A DNA stretch of 64,000 nucleotides. Source: Polaromonas sp. JS666 (lineage in GTDB: Bacteria > Pseudomonadota > Gammaproteobacteria > Burkholderiales > Burkholderiaceae_C). Positions 45,876-53,819 of this stretch are shown piece by piece (within the stretch, counting starts at the first letter, position 1; each line of letters starts with the position of its first letter). The notes beneath the pieces were generated by a model. It was not told the origin of the DNA. It saw only the letters and a list, made by a program, of their open reading frames with translations, and searched no databases. The translations under genes and the position numbers were made by a program. The stretch spans positions 4,517,001 to 4,581,000 of the forward strand of contig NC_007948.1 of NCBI RefSeq assembly GCF_000013865.1, read 5' to 3'.

Positions 45876-47195
45876 ATGAGTGACGATGACATGGATGAGA
45901 AGCCGTCAGGCTTCGAGAAGATACGAAGAACCGTTCGCGGTGAAAGCCTTGACAGCCAAAGTTGCAGCATTGAGATTTTTCTTCCCCAGCACCTGGTGGA
46001 TCATTTCAATGACGAGGCAAGAATGCTGGATGAGGCAAAACGTAAAGTAGCCAGGGAAGGCCGGGAAAGGCAGGCCTCCCGGTATGAAATGGCCGATCGC
46101 GCGAGCGAAGAGAAAGCGGCGGCCGCGCCGGCCTTGGCTGCGGCGCCGGTTCCGGCAAAAACCGCTCCCCCTGAATCGCTTGTGCCCGGCATCGATTTCG
46201 ACCCCCAGCTCAAACATCTGGTCTACGCCACAACGGAGCCCGAGGCGGTGGTTCTCCGGACCAAGCTGATGGCCGATGAGGAGATCAGGGTGCGAGACCT
46301 GGAGATCGTGGATCGACTGAAGGCCAAGGGGCCCTTGCGCAGGATCATCAATCCCTTCCAGTGCGATCCCAGCCTGGCGCCTTTCGACAGGCTGGCGGGC
46401 CGGCATCCCCATTTTGGGCCGGTGATTGATTTCGTCAAAATCCAGGTCGTCCGATGCCGGGCGAATGCAAAACCCCTGCGGATACCCCCTATCCTGCTGT
46501 TCGGCGGACCGGGGCTGGGCAAGTCACATTTCACACGCGACCTGGCGGCCGCCCTGGGCACCGTCTGCCGCCGCTGCGCCTGGGATGGCGCGGTCTCCAA
46601 TGCCACCCTACTGGGCTCGGACAGAAAGTGGTCGAACTCGGCCATAGGCGTTTTGTTCGATCTCCTGTGTCTGGGCGACTGCGCCAACCCGGTGGTGCTG
46701 CTCGATGAGCTGGACAAGGTGGGTCGGGACACCAAAGACGATCCCCTGGCGCCCTTACACAGCCTGCTGGAACCCAGCACGGCCACGCAGGTTCGCGATG
46801 CCTCCCTGGATTTCGTCTTCGACGCCAGTCTGGTGACCTGGATTGGCACCGCGAACAGCGTGATGCTCATCCCCTCCTCGCTGCGGTCGCGGTTTAGGGA
46901 GTTTCACATCGGCCACCCCACGGCCGAGCAGGCCCTCACACTGGCGTTCTCGGTGGCGGCTAACGCGATTGAGAAAACGGCATCCCCGGACTTTGCACCG
47001 CCCAAACGGGAGGTGGTACTGCGGATTGCCCACCTGACCCCCAGGGAAATCTACCAGGTCGTCGAGGAGGCGGTGGGAAGAGCCGCGCTCAATGTGCGTA
47101 CATGGCTCGAGGTGAATGATCTGCCTGCGGAGCTGATCCCGCTTGATGGGGACTCACGGCTGGAATGTGAAGGTGGCGTGAGGTATTTGCATTAA
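45876..47195 (+). CDS. Lon-like AAA+ ATPase without protease domain
   Basis: 439 residues, cytoplasmic. The N-terminal ~75 residues are charged and helical, followed by an Ala/Pro linker (AAAAPALAAAPVPAKTAPPE). The AAA+ core has Walker A LLFGGPGLGKSHFTRDL, Walker B VVLLDELDKVGRD, sensor 1 TWIGTANSVM and arginine finger SSLRSRFREFHI. The DELDK and sensor residues are Lon-like, but the Ser-Lys S16 peptidase domain is absent. It is not truncated: the stop is followed by a normally spaced next gene. The role is unknown; remodelling of a specific partner is likely. HAD gene downstream by 53 bases. Confidence 0.85.
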   Translation: MSDDDMDEKPSGFEKIRRTVRGESLDSQSCSIEIFLPQHLVDHFNDEARMLDEAKRKVAREGRERQASRYEMADRASEEKAAAAPALAAAPVPAKTAPPESLVPGIDFDPQLKHLVYATTEPEAVVLRTKLMADEEIRVRDLEIVDRLKAKGPLRRIINPFQCDPSLAPFDRLAGRHPHFGPVIDFVKIQVVRCRANAKPLRIPPILLFGGPGLGKSHFTRDLAAALGTVCRRCAWDGAVSNATLLGSDRKWSNSAIGVLFDLLCLGDCANPVVLLDELDKVGRDTKDDPLAPLHSLLEPSTATQVRDASLDFVFDASLVTWIGTANSVMLIPSSLRSRFREFHIGHPTAEQALTLAFSVAANAIEKTASPDFAPPKREVVLRIAHLTPREIYQVVEEAVGRAALNVRTWLEVNDLPAELIPLDGDSRLECEGGVRYLH

Positions 47196-47248
47196 CGGAC
47201 GGTCCGTTGTGTACTGCCCAGAACGTTCAGTCCAAGGAGCTTTTAGCA

Positions 47249-47854
47249 ATGGACCCAAGACCTCTTATTGCGCTTGACGGTGATGGGGTCCTGCTGGACT
47301 ACAACCTGGCCTACGCCAAGGCCTGGGAGAGAGCGACTGGCAGATATCCCGCAGAACTAGACATCCAGGCTTACTGGGCAATAGATCGATGGGATGTCGA
47401 AAGGCTTAGCGGAGAAAAGCTGGAGCAGTTCCGGGCTTGCTTCGATGTCGATTTCTGGAGCACGATTCCTCCACTGGCTTCTGCTGTCGAAGCCTGCCAT
47501 CGCTTACGCGATCAGGGTTACGACCTGGTCTGCGTGACGGCATTAGCAGAAGATCTTGCGGATGCTCGGCTCCGGAATTTACGCCAGCACGATTTCCCGA
47601 TTGAGAAGGTGTTTGCCACCGCACATTCCCTGGAAGGGCGCAGCCCGAAAGCCGACGTTCTGGAGCAGCTGAAGCCAGTTGCCTTTGTAGATGACTATCT
47701 CCCCTACATGGTGGGTGTGGATGGAAGCATTCACAAGGCGCTGGTTCTCCGGGAGCCCAAAGGTAGCCCGAACATCGGACAGCACTTGAGTGCTGTCGAT
47801 TCCACGCATGCCGACTTATCGGATTTCGTCCGGTGGTGGCTAAGCAGGCATTAA
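47249..47854 (+). CDS. HAD-family phosphatase-like hydrolase
   Basis: 201 residues from ATG 47249, chosen for AAGGAG 11 bases upstream. The HAD motif I is LIALDGDGVLLDYN, motif II is CVTALAE and motif IV is VAFVDDYLPYMVG. A helical cap lies between residues 20 and 85. Likely a small-molecule phosphatase; the substrate cannot be read. It follows the Lon-like ATPase in the same direction and probably shares its transcript. The pair is found between a tRNA-linked scar and a rearranged SIR2 gene, so acquisition with a mobile element is possible. Confidence 0.8.
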   Translation: MDPRPLIALDGDGVLLDYNLAYAKAWERATGRYPAELDIQAYWAIDRWDVERLSGEKLEQFRACFDVDFWSTIPPLASAVEACHRLRDQGYDLVCVTALAEDLADARLRNLRQHDFPIEKVFATAHSLEGRSPKADVLEQLKPVAFVDDYLPYMVGVDGSIHKALVLREPKGSPNIGQHLSAVDSTHADLSDFVRWWLSRH

Positions 47855-47886
47855 AACGGGCGTCTACGTAACTCGACGGGAAAACC

Positions 47887-48039
47887 TTATGACACTAGCC
47901 ATACATTCCGATTAACTAGACGCGCCCAGTGTTCGGCATCAATGTCGTCCCTAAACATCTCGCGCGGCGGCCCAATAAGAATGGCCGTTTCCAGCTCATC
48001 GAGCGACTCCCGAGCTAGCACTGGCGCTAGAGCAACGAC
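47887..48039 (-). pseudogene. SIR2-type gene, 3' piece (outside the inversion)
   Basis: 50 sense codons plus TAA on the minus strand: VVALAPVLARESLDELETAI, then LIGPPREMFRDDIDAEHWAR and LVNRNVWLVS. It has no start of its own. It joins in frame to the plus-strand piece ending ...REAMRL at 49607, giving REAMRL-VVALAP. This is the C-terminal end of the interrupted SIR2 gene. In the DUF4020-type families I recall, the chain continues beyond this point, so the gene may also be shortened at its end. Confidence 0.78.
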
Positions 48040-49607
48040 TAACGGAACGCTGGGCGGCGCGCTTCGTAAGTGAGTTGTTTCGCGGCTATACGGTTTGCTT
48101 TGTCGGTTACAGCATCAACGATCCGGTTCTGCGGTACATGATGGATGCGCTGGCGGCGGACCGGTTGCTGGGAGAGTCGCCACCGGAAATGTTCGCGTTT
48201 GGCAGCTATACGAACGGAAAAGAGGTAGATAGAGCCAACGAGTGGAATGCAAAGAACGTTACCCCGATTCTGTATCGGGAGCGAAAGGGACACGACCATT
48301 CCTATTTGCACAGCACGCTTCGCGCGTGGGCTGAGACGTATCGGGACGGGGTTCGCGGCAAAGAACGAATTGTTGTGGAATGTGCGATAGGGCGCCCCCT
48401 CGCGGCCACGAAACAAGATGACTTTGTCGGTCGCATGTTATGGGCGCTGAGCGATCCGCGTGGCTTGCCCGCCAAGCGATTTGCGGAACTGGACCCGGTT
48501 CCGTCACTTGACTGGCTAGAGCCGCTGAGTCAGGACTTCTATCGTCATGAGGACTTGGGACGTTTTGGCGTGCCGGCATTGGCTGACGCCGACAAAAAGC
48601 TCGAATTCAGTTTTACCCGACGCCCTGCACCTTACACAAAGGCGCCGTGGATGGTGCTATCTGATAGCGGGAACCGGACCAGCGAATGGGATGCGCCAAT
48701 GCATCATCTCGCGTGCTGGCTAGTGCGGCACCTGGACGATCCGAAGCTGCTATTGTGGCTCGTAAAACGCGGCGGCAGGTTGCACCACCAGTTGACATGG
48801 CTCGTAGAGCGGCGCCTCGATGAGTTGGCCAAACTTGAACGCACGGGTGATGCGAAGGCGCTTGCGCGTATTCGCGACAACTCTCCCAGAGCGATTCCGC
48901 GAGCCGCAATGCGCACGCTGTGGCGCCTGTTGCTGAATGGGCGGGTGAGAGCCGGGGCGCGCAACTTCGATCTCTACAGATGGAGGGAACAATTTAAACG
49001 GGATGGGCTGACCGCGAGCGTGCGATTGGCGTTAAAGGACGCCTTGGCGCCCTGTGTTGCGCTGCGCGAGCCGTTCCACTGGTCCGACGAGACGGTAGTG
49101 AGCGACGAAACAGATCGAGTCAAGGCTATTGTTGATTGGGAGCTAGAGCTGGCATCGGATCATGTGCATTCTGGAATGGGCGACATCCGTGAGGATCGGC
49201 GTTGGCTGGATGCTCTCCCTCATTTACTACTCGACTTCAACGTGCTTCTGCACGATGCACTTGATTTGATGCAGGAGTTGGGCGACGCGGATGGACGGGG
49301 GGATCATAGCTACGCTCACCAACCCTCTATATCCAAGCATCCGCAAAACAGGAACTTTCATGACTGGACTGCTCTGATCGAGTTGGCTCGTGATGCTTGG
49401 GTTGCGACTTCGTCTCGAGCACCTGAGCAGGCTCGAGCTGTTGCTGAGGCATGGGCGTACGGGCCTTATCCTGTTTTCCGCAGATTGTCATTTTTCACTG
49501 GTACGCACATCGATGTCATCCCACCGACGACAGCTTTGCGCTTCCTCCTCGATGGTGAGAACTGGTGGCTGTGGTCGGTGGAGACTCAGCGTGAAGCCAT
49601 GCGCTTA
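48040..49607 (+). pseudogene. SIR2-type gene, central 1568 bp in inverted orientation
   Basis: Plus-strand frame without its own start. It begins TERWAARFVSELFRGYTVCF, then VGYSINDPVLRYMMDALAAD, which is the second half of a SIR2 Rossmann fold. A long helical region resembling DUF4020-type tails follows (HHLACWLVRHLDDPKLLLWL). It ends ENWWLWSVETQREAMRL at 49607 and then runs into unrelated codons to a stop at 49634. The 5' and 3' pieces of the same gene flank it on the opposite strand. Confidence 0.8.
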
Positions 49608-50181
49608 AGTACGCTAAACCGAAGTCCCCGCTAGAAATCACCAAGCGGTCCAACTCTGCGGGCTTTGGCGCGGCTGATAACAGGCCATGCAGGTAGACCA
49701 AGCCGTCCCACCTTGCTTTGGGCACCGGAAGCAGTGGGGCTTGATAGGTTTGCAGCGAGAGCGACTGGGAGTCGATCAAGTGCTCAAAAAGACGGTCGAA
49801 GTTTGTTGTGATGAGCCGCGTCCGGCCACTCCGGTTCTGGCTCAACGTTAGCAACGCTTCATGCGTAGCGGTGGCGTTCGGCGCTGCAAAATCTGGCTTA
49901 AGTACTGAAGCCATTGCACGGCGCACCGTCTCTCGCCCGCCCATCACCCCGGCCTCTAACAGCCCAACAGCCGTGTCGAACTGCCCCACCTTTATCGCCG
50001 CCAACTGCACGGCATTTGGGATGACGGATAGCTCCCCATACAGCATGTCCACCAATCCACCGAAGTCTGGGAGCCGCGCCGGGTAAGAGATTCCAGCGCC
50101 ACAAAAAAATACTACTCGCCCATCCTCATGCAACTGCAGTAGGCGTTCAGGAATATCAGGCCCGTAGCGTACGAATTTCAT
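49608..50181 (-). pseudogene. SIR2-type gene, 5' piece (NADase half)
   Basis: 191 codons from ATG 50181. It has the SIR2 motifs GRVVFFCGAGISYPARLPDF (GAGxS), RLITTNFDRLFEHL (TTNxD) and LVYLHGLLS (catalytic His). It reads to SSGDFGLAYL, where the family continues with T-E-R-W, found instead at the start of the inverted piece. Past the breakpoint the frame runs 92 bases into reversed sequence and stops at 49516. SIR2 domains in bacterial defence (Thoeris, DSR, SIR2-HerA) hydrolyse NAD+. The reassembled gene is 2295 bp, exactly 765 codons. Confidence 0.85.
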
Positions 50182-50520
50182 TCACTGACCCCCTATTTGT
50201 TGTCTGTTGTTGACTCGCTGACTCAGTTCGCTTTCAGGGGCATTTAATCACGGGGGACGGCCTTGATGCCTGGCTACGGTGATCAAGCGTATGCGTGCCA
50301 GGCAGTTAGTTCTGCGGCCGATCAACATGGTTCGACGAGATGCGGGATTTTCAGCTAGCTATCGATAACTACATATTGTCGATAGTCAGCAAACCGAAAT
50401 ACGACTCAACCATCCATAGCTGAAGGCGGCCTAGGCGAGAGCTTCTCGCCTATTCACCACAACGCCCCATTACGATGAACCAAATCCTACGAACTGGCCC
50501 GATGCCGGCTTCGCAGCGGT
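50182..50520. other. Intergenic region upstream of the SIR2 gene
   Basis: About 340 bases, AT-richer than average, holding the inverted repeat at 50354-50390. No gene seen. Confidence 0.5.
50354..50390. repeat. 12-bp inverted repeat with 13-bp spacer
   Basis: GCTAGCTATCGA (50354-50365) and TCGATAGTCAGC (50379-50390) pair at 10 of 12 positions, with the inner seven perfect. It is about 175 bases upstream of the SIR2 start. The shape fits an operator or a tyrosine-recombinase core site. Confidence 0.5.
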
Positions 50521-51660
50521 CTATAAAGTATGCACAACCTCGTTCTTTGATGCATTTGCAGAAGACTTGACGCCAAGGCCCTTGTAGTAGTGTCCCACCT
50601 CGGTAGAGAGAAACTCTTCAAGAGGTGCCTGCTCCTGGCCGACGAAACCGGCAAGCGGAAGCTTGCCCTGCTGCAGCAACTCGAATACGCCGACCACGCC
50701 GGCAGCGGTCGTGAGTTCAATAGCCGTACGATCTTTGCCGCGCAAGGGAGCGCCAAACACGCGGCCAACACGCGTCTCCTGTTCGAACCTACCGTCCCGA
50801 AGGCCCGATGCGGAGGCAAACAGGATCACAACGTCTTCACGGCTGTGTGGAACTGCATGCTCAAGCACTTGACGCAGCAGGTCGCGACGCTCGATCAGGC
50901 GCAAATCGTGCAGAAGAAAATCCATCGCGTCGCGGTGGCCGGGATAACGAATAGTCTTGTAGTCGAGATTGCGAACCTTCCCCTTCAGGGTCTCGCACAG
51001 CGTGCCCAGGCCGCCCGATGTGTTGAAAGCTTCAAAGGCTTCTGCGTCGAGCGTAAAGGTTTCGTGCCCTTCCATTGGCTGAACCGATAAGAGTTGGCCG
51101 TTGACGATAGCATCACATGGGTTGCAGTATTCGTTAATAACGCCGTCGATGCTCCACGTGAAGTTGTACCGAAGGCTGTTCGTTGCGTTGCGGGTGAGTG
51201 CACCAACGCGAAGGCGCAGGTCGTACAGCTCGTCGAATCGACCCGCCAGATAGCCGCCAAGCATGCCAATTACGCCTGGTGCGAGCCCGCTCTGTGGCAT
51301 GAGCACAGAGGTAGCCGTCTTCGAAATGTCCCTGATCGCCTTCGTCGCGGCCACGTCCTCGGTGAGATCGAAATAGTGGACGCCGCATTTCGCAGCTTGG
51401 GTCGCAACGCGCGCAGCGAGGTAGAAAGGAAGAGCGTTAATGACAACCGAATGTGCGGAGAGCGCCACATTCAAATCTTCCGCGCTCTCCACGTTAAGAG
51501 ATACTCTGCGGACCAGCGCATCGCTCTCATCGCCGCGACCTGGTTTCAAATCCGCAAGGGTGACGGGCAAGCCATGGTACTCCGCGACCATGTCCGCCAC
51601 GGTGCTGCCGACCTTGCCAGCACCAAGAACTAGAACATTTTTGAACTTCAACTTCGTCAT
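50521..51660 (-). CDS. Saccharopine-dehydrogenase-family oxidoreductase
   Basis: 379 residues. Rossmann start VLVLGAGKVGSTVADMVAEY, then DALVRRVSLNVESAEDLNVA and VVINALPFYLAARVATQAAK. The C-terminal domain has CGVHYFDLTEDVAATKAI and MPQSGLAPGVIGMLGGYLAG. The fold oxidises or forms secondary amines of lysine or similar amino acids (saccharopine, lysine-6-dehydrogenase and related). Together with the opine-oxidase-type genes at 61-64 kb, an N-substituted lysine or arginine substrate is plausible (inference). ATG 51660 with GGAG upstream. It lies 860 bases from ornithine cyclodeaminase debris and is preceded by an Lrp regulator gene. Confidence 0.85.
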   Translation of the reverse strand: MTKLKFKNVLVLGAGKVGSTVADMVAEYHGLPVTLADLKPGRGDESDALVRRVSLNVESAEDLNVALSAHSVVINALPFYLAARVATQAAKCGVHYFDLTEDVAATKAIRDISKTATSVLMPQSGLAPGVIGMLGGYLAGRFDELYDLRLRVGALTRNATNSLRYNFTWSIDGVINEYCNPCDAIVNGQLLSVQPMEGHETFTLDAEAFEAFNTSGGLGTLCETLKGKVRNLDYKTIRYPGHRDAMDFLLHDLRLIERRDLLRQVLEHAVPHSREDVVILFASASGLRDGRFEQETRVGRVFGAPLRGKDRTAIELTTAAGVVGVFELLQQGKLPLAGFVGQEQAPLEEFLSTEVGHYYKGLGVKSSANASKNEVVHTL

Positions 51661-51944
51661 TTGATTTCTCCTGTGAGCACAATTGCCCGCTGGAAGAACT
51701 ATAGAAGTGAGTGTTGGCAGATGGTAGAGAGCAGATCGCTGAAAAAACGCCTCACTTCGTCAGACTAACGAAGGTATTCGTCACGTTGATGTCGACGCAG
51801 GTCGTCGAGGCGAAATGGTTGCGCTTTCTTGGCTGGTACCTCGATTGCTCCACGTGCCCTTCGAAGCTCGGCCATGGTCAAGCTTGGTGAAAGAGTATGA
51901 AATAGAAATGCGGGGGACAGCAGTAGTGACTTCCAAGGAAACTG

Positions 51945-52445
51945 TCAGAAGTTAAGGCCATTTTTTGGTAAGAATGGCTGATCACTGTTCGAGGCTGTGC
52001 TACGGCGATCAATTTTTCGGCTAAGCACCATGGAGGTTTGTGTGTGATTGACGCCGTCGATCTGTCCTAACTGATCAAGGATCATGTCCAATTTTTCAGG
52101 CGTGTCGCATCGCAGGAGGACCATGTAGTCGATCTGGCCGCTGACTGCCCAAACCTCCTCCACCTCGGGCCGACGCTCTAGCGCCTTCATGACCGCAGAC
52201 GCACCCTTGGCGTTGACGCTGAGGCCGCAGAATGCTCGCACTGCGGCTTGTTCGAGCTGTCGTCCGAGACGAACGCCATACCCCGAAACAATGCCCGTGC
52301 GCTCCAGTCGCGCAATTCGTGCGACAACCGTGGTTCTGGCGACCTTCAACTTGCGCGCCAGGTTGGCCGCCGGCTCTCGGGCATTGGCTTGCAGCAAGCT
52401 CAGTAGATGACGATCGAGGTCATCAAGTCGTGAGTCCATGTCCAC
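51945..52445 (-). CDS. Lrp/AsnC-family transcriptional regulator
   Basis: 166 residues. Start MDMDSRLDDLDRHLLSLLQA with a helix-turn-helix (NLARKLKVARTTVVARIARL), then an RAM effector domain (VRAFCGLSVNAKGASAVMKA and a GQIDYMVLLRCDTPEKLDMI stretch). The RAM domain binds amino acids. It lies between the saccharopine-DH-like gene and the arginase/OCD genes, all on the minus strand, so it probably responds to arginine, ornithine or lysine and controls these catabolic genes (inference). Confidence 0.9.
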   Translation of the reverse strand: MDMDSRLDDLDRHLLSLLQANAREPAANLARKLKVARTTVVARIARLERTGIVSGYGVRLGRQLEQAAVRAFCGLSVNAKGASAVMKALERRPEVEEVWAVSGQIDYMVLLRCDTPEKLDMILDQLGQIDGVNHTQTSMVLSRKIDRRSTASNSDQPFLPKNGLNF

Positions 52446-52499
52446 CTTCTAGCAATATTTCAATGGATTGACAATGTGCCGGCAAGAGCCATGGCCTCA

Positions 52500-52651
52500 T
52501 CAAGGCGTTTTACCAAATAGGCTCTCCATCAAATCCACCGCCACCTCGGCCGTGCCGCTACGACATTAACTGCCGGGTTGAGTTCCATCACGTCGGGTGA
52601 GCCCGGTAGGAAGGTGTCGGCAATCATTTCCATGCACAGCTGTGCTTCGCG
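52500..52651 (-). pseudogene. rocF: Arginase C-terminal remnant with frameshift
   Basis: The minus strand reads REAQLCMEMIADTFLPGSPD, then VMELNPAVN. After a frame change it continues as GTAEVAVDLMESLFGKTP and a stop. This is the end of arginase: V-x-E-x-N-P-x-x-D ... T-A-E-x-A-V-D-L. The metal-binding N-terminal 250 residues are gone. It lies 24 bases past the stop of ornithine cyclodeaminase. Arginase followed by ornithine cyclodeaminase is the route arginine to ornithine to proline; here the first step has been lost from this locus. Confidence 0.78.
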
Positions 52652-52674
52652 GGGAAGGCGGGCTGCAGATTTCA

Positions 52675-53796
52675 TCACCGCGCCATTTCGAGAGGTGTTC
52701 CGGTGATCGTATCTTGCGGAGTTTTGGCCACTGATTTGCTACCGCCTACAGCCAGCAAGCCAAAAAGGTCTTTCGGGTTGTCAAGGTGTGGGATCAGATC
52801 AATTTGCAGGCGGCCTTTGGCATCAGTTTGTAGTTTTTGCAGGTAGCAAAGGGCTGAGTAATCTTCAAGTGCGAAACCTACCGAGTCAAAAATCGTGACC
52901 TCGAGCGGCGTGGCGCGTGCAATTGCCGTGCCGTTCAACACATCTGCAAATTCGTTTACCTTGAAATCTTCGGACAGTTGCTGGATTTCGCCTTCAATAC
53001 GCGACTGAGGCTCGTATTCAACGATCACACGCGCATCGCTTCTGAGCAAAATGTCAGCGTGCAGCTCGGTCTTGCCAGGGCAGTCACCGCCAACGGCATT
53101 AATGTGCATACCGGGCTCAATCATTTCGGGCGTCAGGATGATGGCATTGCATTTGTCGGCGGTGACCGTGGTCACAATGTCGGCGCCTTTTACGGCCTCA
53201 AGCGCCGAGTTGCAGATCACTACCTTCAGGCCTTCCAGGCTCATGCCGGCAAGGTTACGGGCCAGCTTCTCGCTGGCCTTGACGTCAATGTCAAACAAAC
53301 GAACTTCGCGAATTCCGACCATACGGTGAAAACCAATCGCCTGGAACTCGCTTTGCGCCCCATTACCAATCAACGCCATCACGCGACTGTCGGGTCTGGC
53401 CATCCACTTGGCGGCCAACGCTGACATAGCGGCGGTGCGCAGTGCGGTGGTAATCGTCAGCTCTGACAGCAGCAACGGGTAGCCGGTATCCACGTCAGCG
53501 AGCACGCCAAAAGCTGTCACGGTCAGCAAGCCGACTTCGGTGTTTTTGGGGTGGCCGTTAACGTATTTGAAGGAATACATGCGCCCGTCGCTGGTCGGCA
53601 TTAGCTCGATCACACCGACGGGCGAATGAATTGCGTGACGCGCTGACTTGTCAAACTCTTTCCAGCGGCGGTAATCAGACTCGATCTCGTGTGCAAGGCC
53701 CTCGATGAAGGCAGCAGGGCCCGATCTGGCCACAATTTTCTGAATACTTTCAATACCAATGTAATCAACCACGATGGGCTCCTTTTTTTTTGCCAT
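52675..53796 (-). CDS. ocd: Ornithine cyclodeaminase
   Basis: 373 residues from ATG 53796; GTG 53772 (AGGAG eight bases upstream) may be the true start, giving MVDYIGIESIQKIV. The enzyme converts ornithine to proline and ammonia with bound NAD. Conserved parts: MYSFKYVNGHPKNTEVGLLT, MALIGNGAQSEFQAIGFHRM (NAD-binding G-x-G-x-Q), and HINAVGGDCPGKTELHADIL with the catalytic Asp of GGDCPGKTE. Length is normal. An IS30 element lies 24 bases upstream of the ATG and cuts it off from the transporter/oxidase operon. Downstream lies an arginase remnant. Confidence 0.92.
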   Translation of the reverse strand: MAKKKEPIVVDYIGIESIQKIVARSGPAAFIEGLAHEIESDYRRWKEFDKSARHAIHSPVGVIELMPTSDGRMYSFKYVNGHPKNTEVGLLTVTAFGVLADVDTGYPLLLSELTITTALRTAAMSALAAKWMARPDSRVMALIGNGAQSEFQAIGFHRMVGIREVRLFDIDVKASEKLARNLAGMSLEGLKVVICNSALEAVKGADIVTTVTADKCNAIILTPEMIEPGMHINAVGGDCPGKTELHADILLRSDARVIVEYEPQSRIEGEIQQLSEDFKVNEFADVLNGTAIARATPLEVTIFDSVGFALEDYSALCYLQKLQTDAKGRLQIDLIPHLDNPKDLFGLLAVGGSKSVAKTPQDTITGTPLEMAR

Positions 53797-53819
53797 GAAG
53801 GCGTGAAAGCCTGCTATAT

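Noticed and set aside
48040-49607. Long inverted repeats at the SIR2 breakpoints that would prove a site-specific invertible switch
   Set aside because: I compared both junctions by eye and found only about three to six shared bases (TTA(A)GT-like). A dedicated invertase site is not supported.
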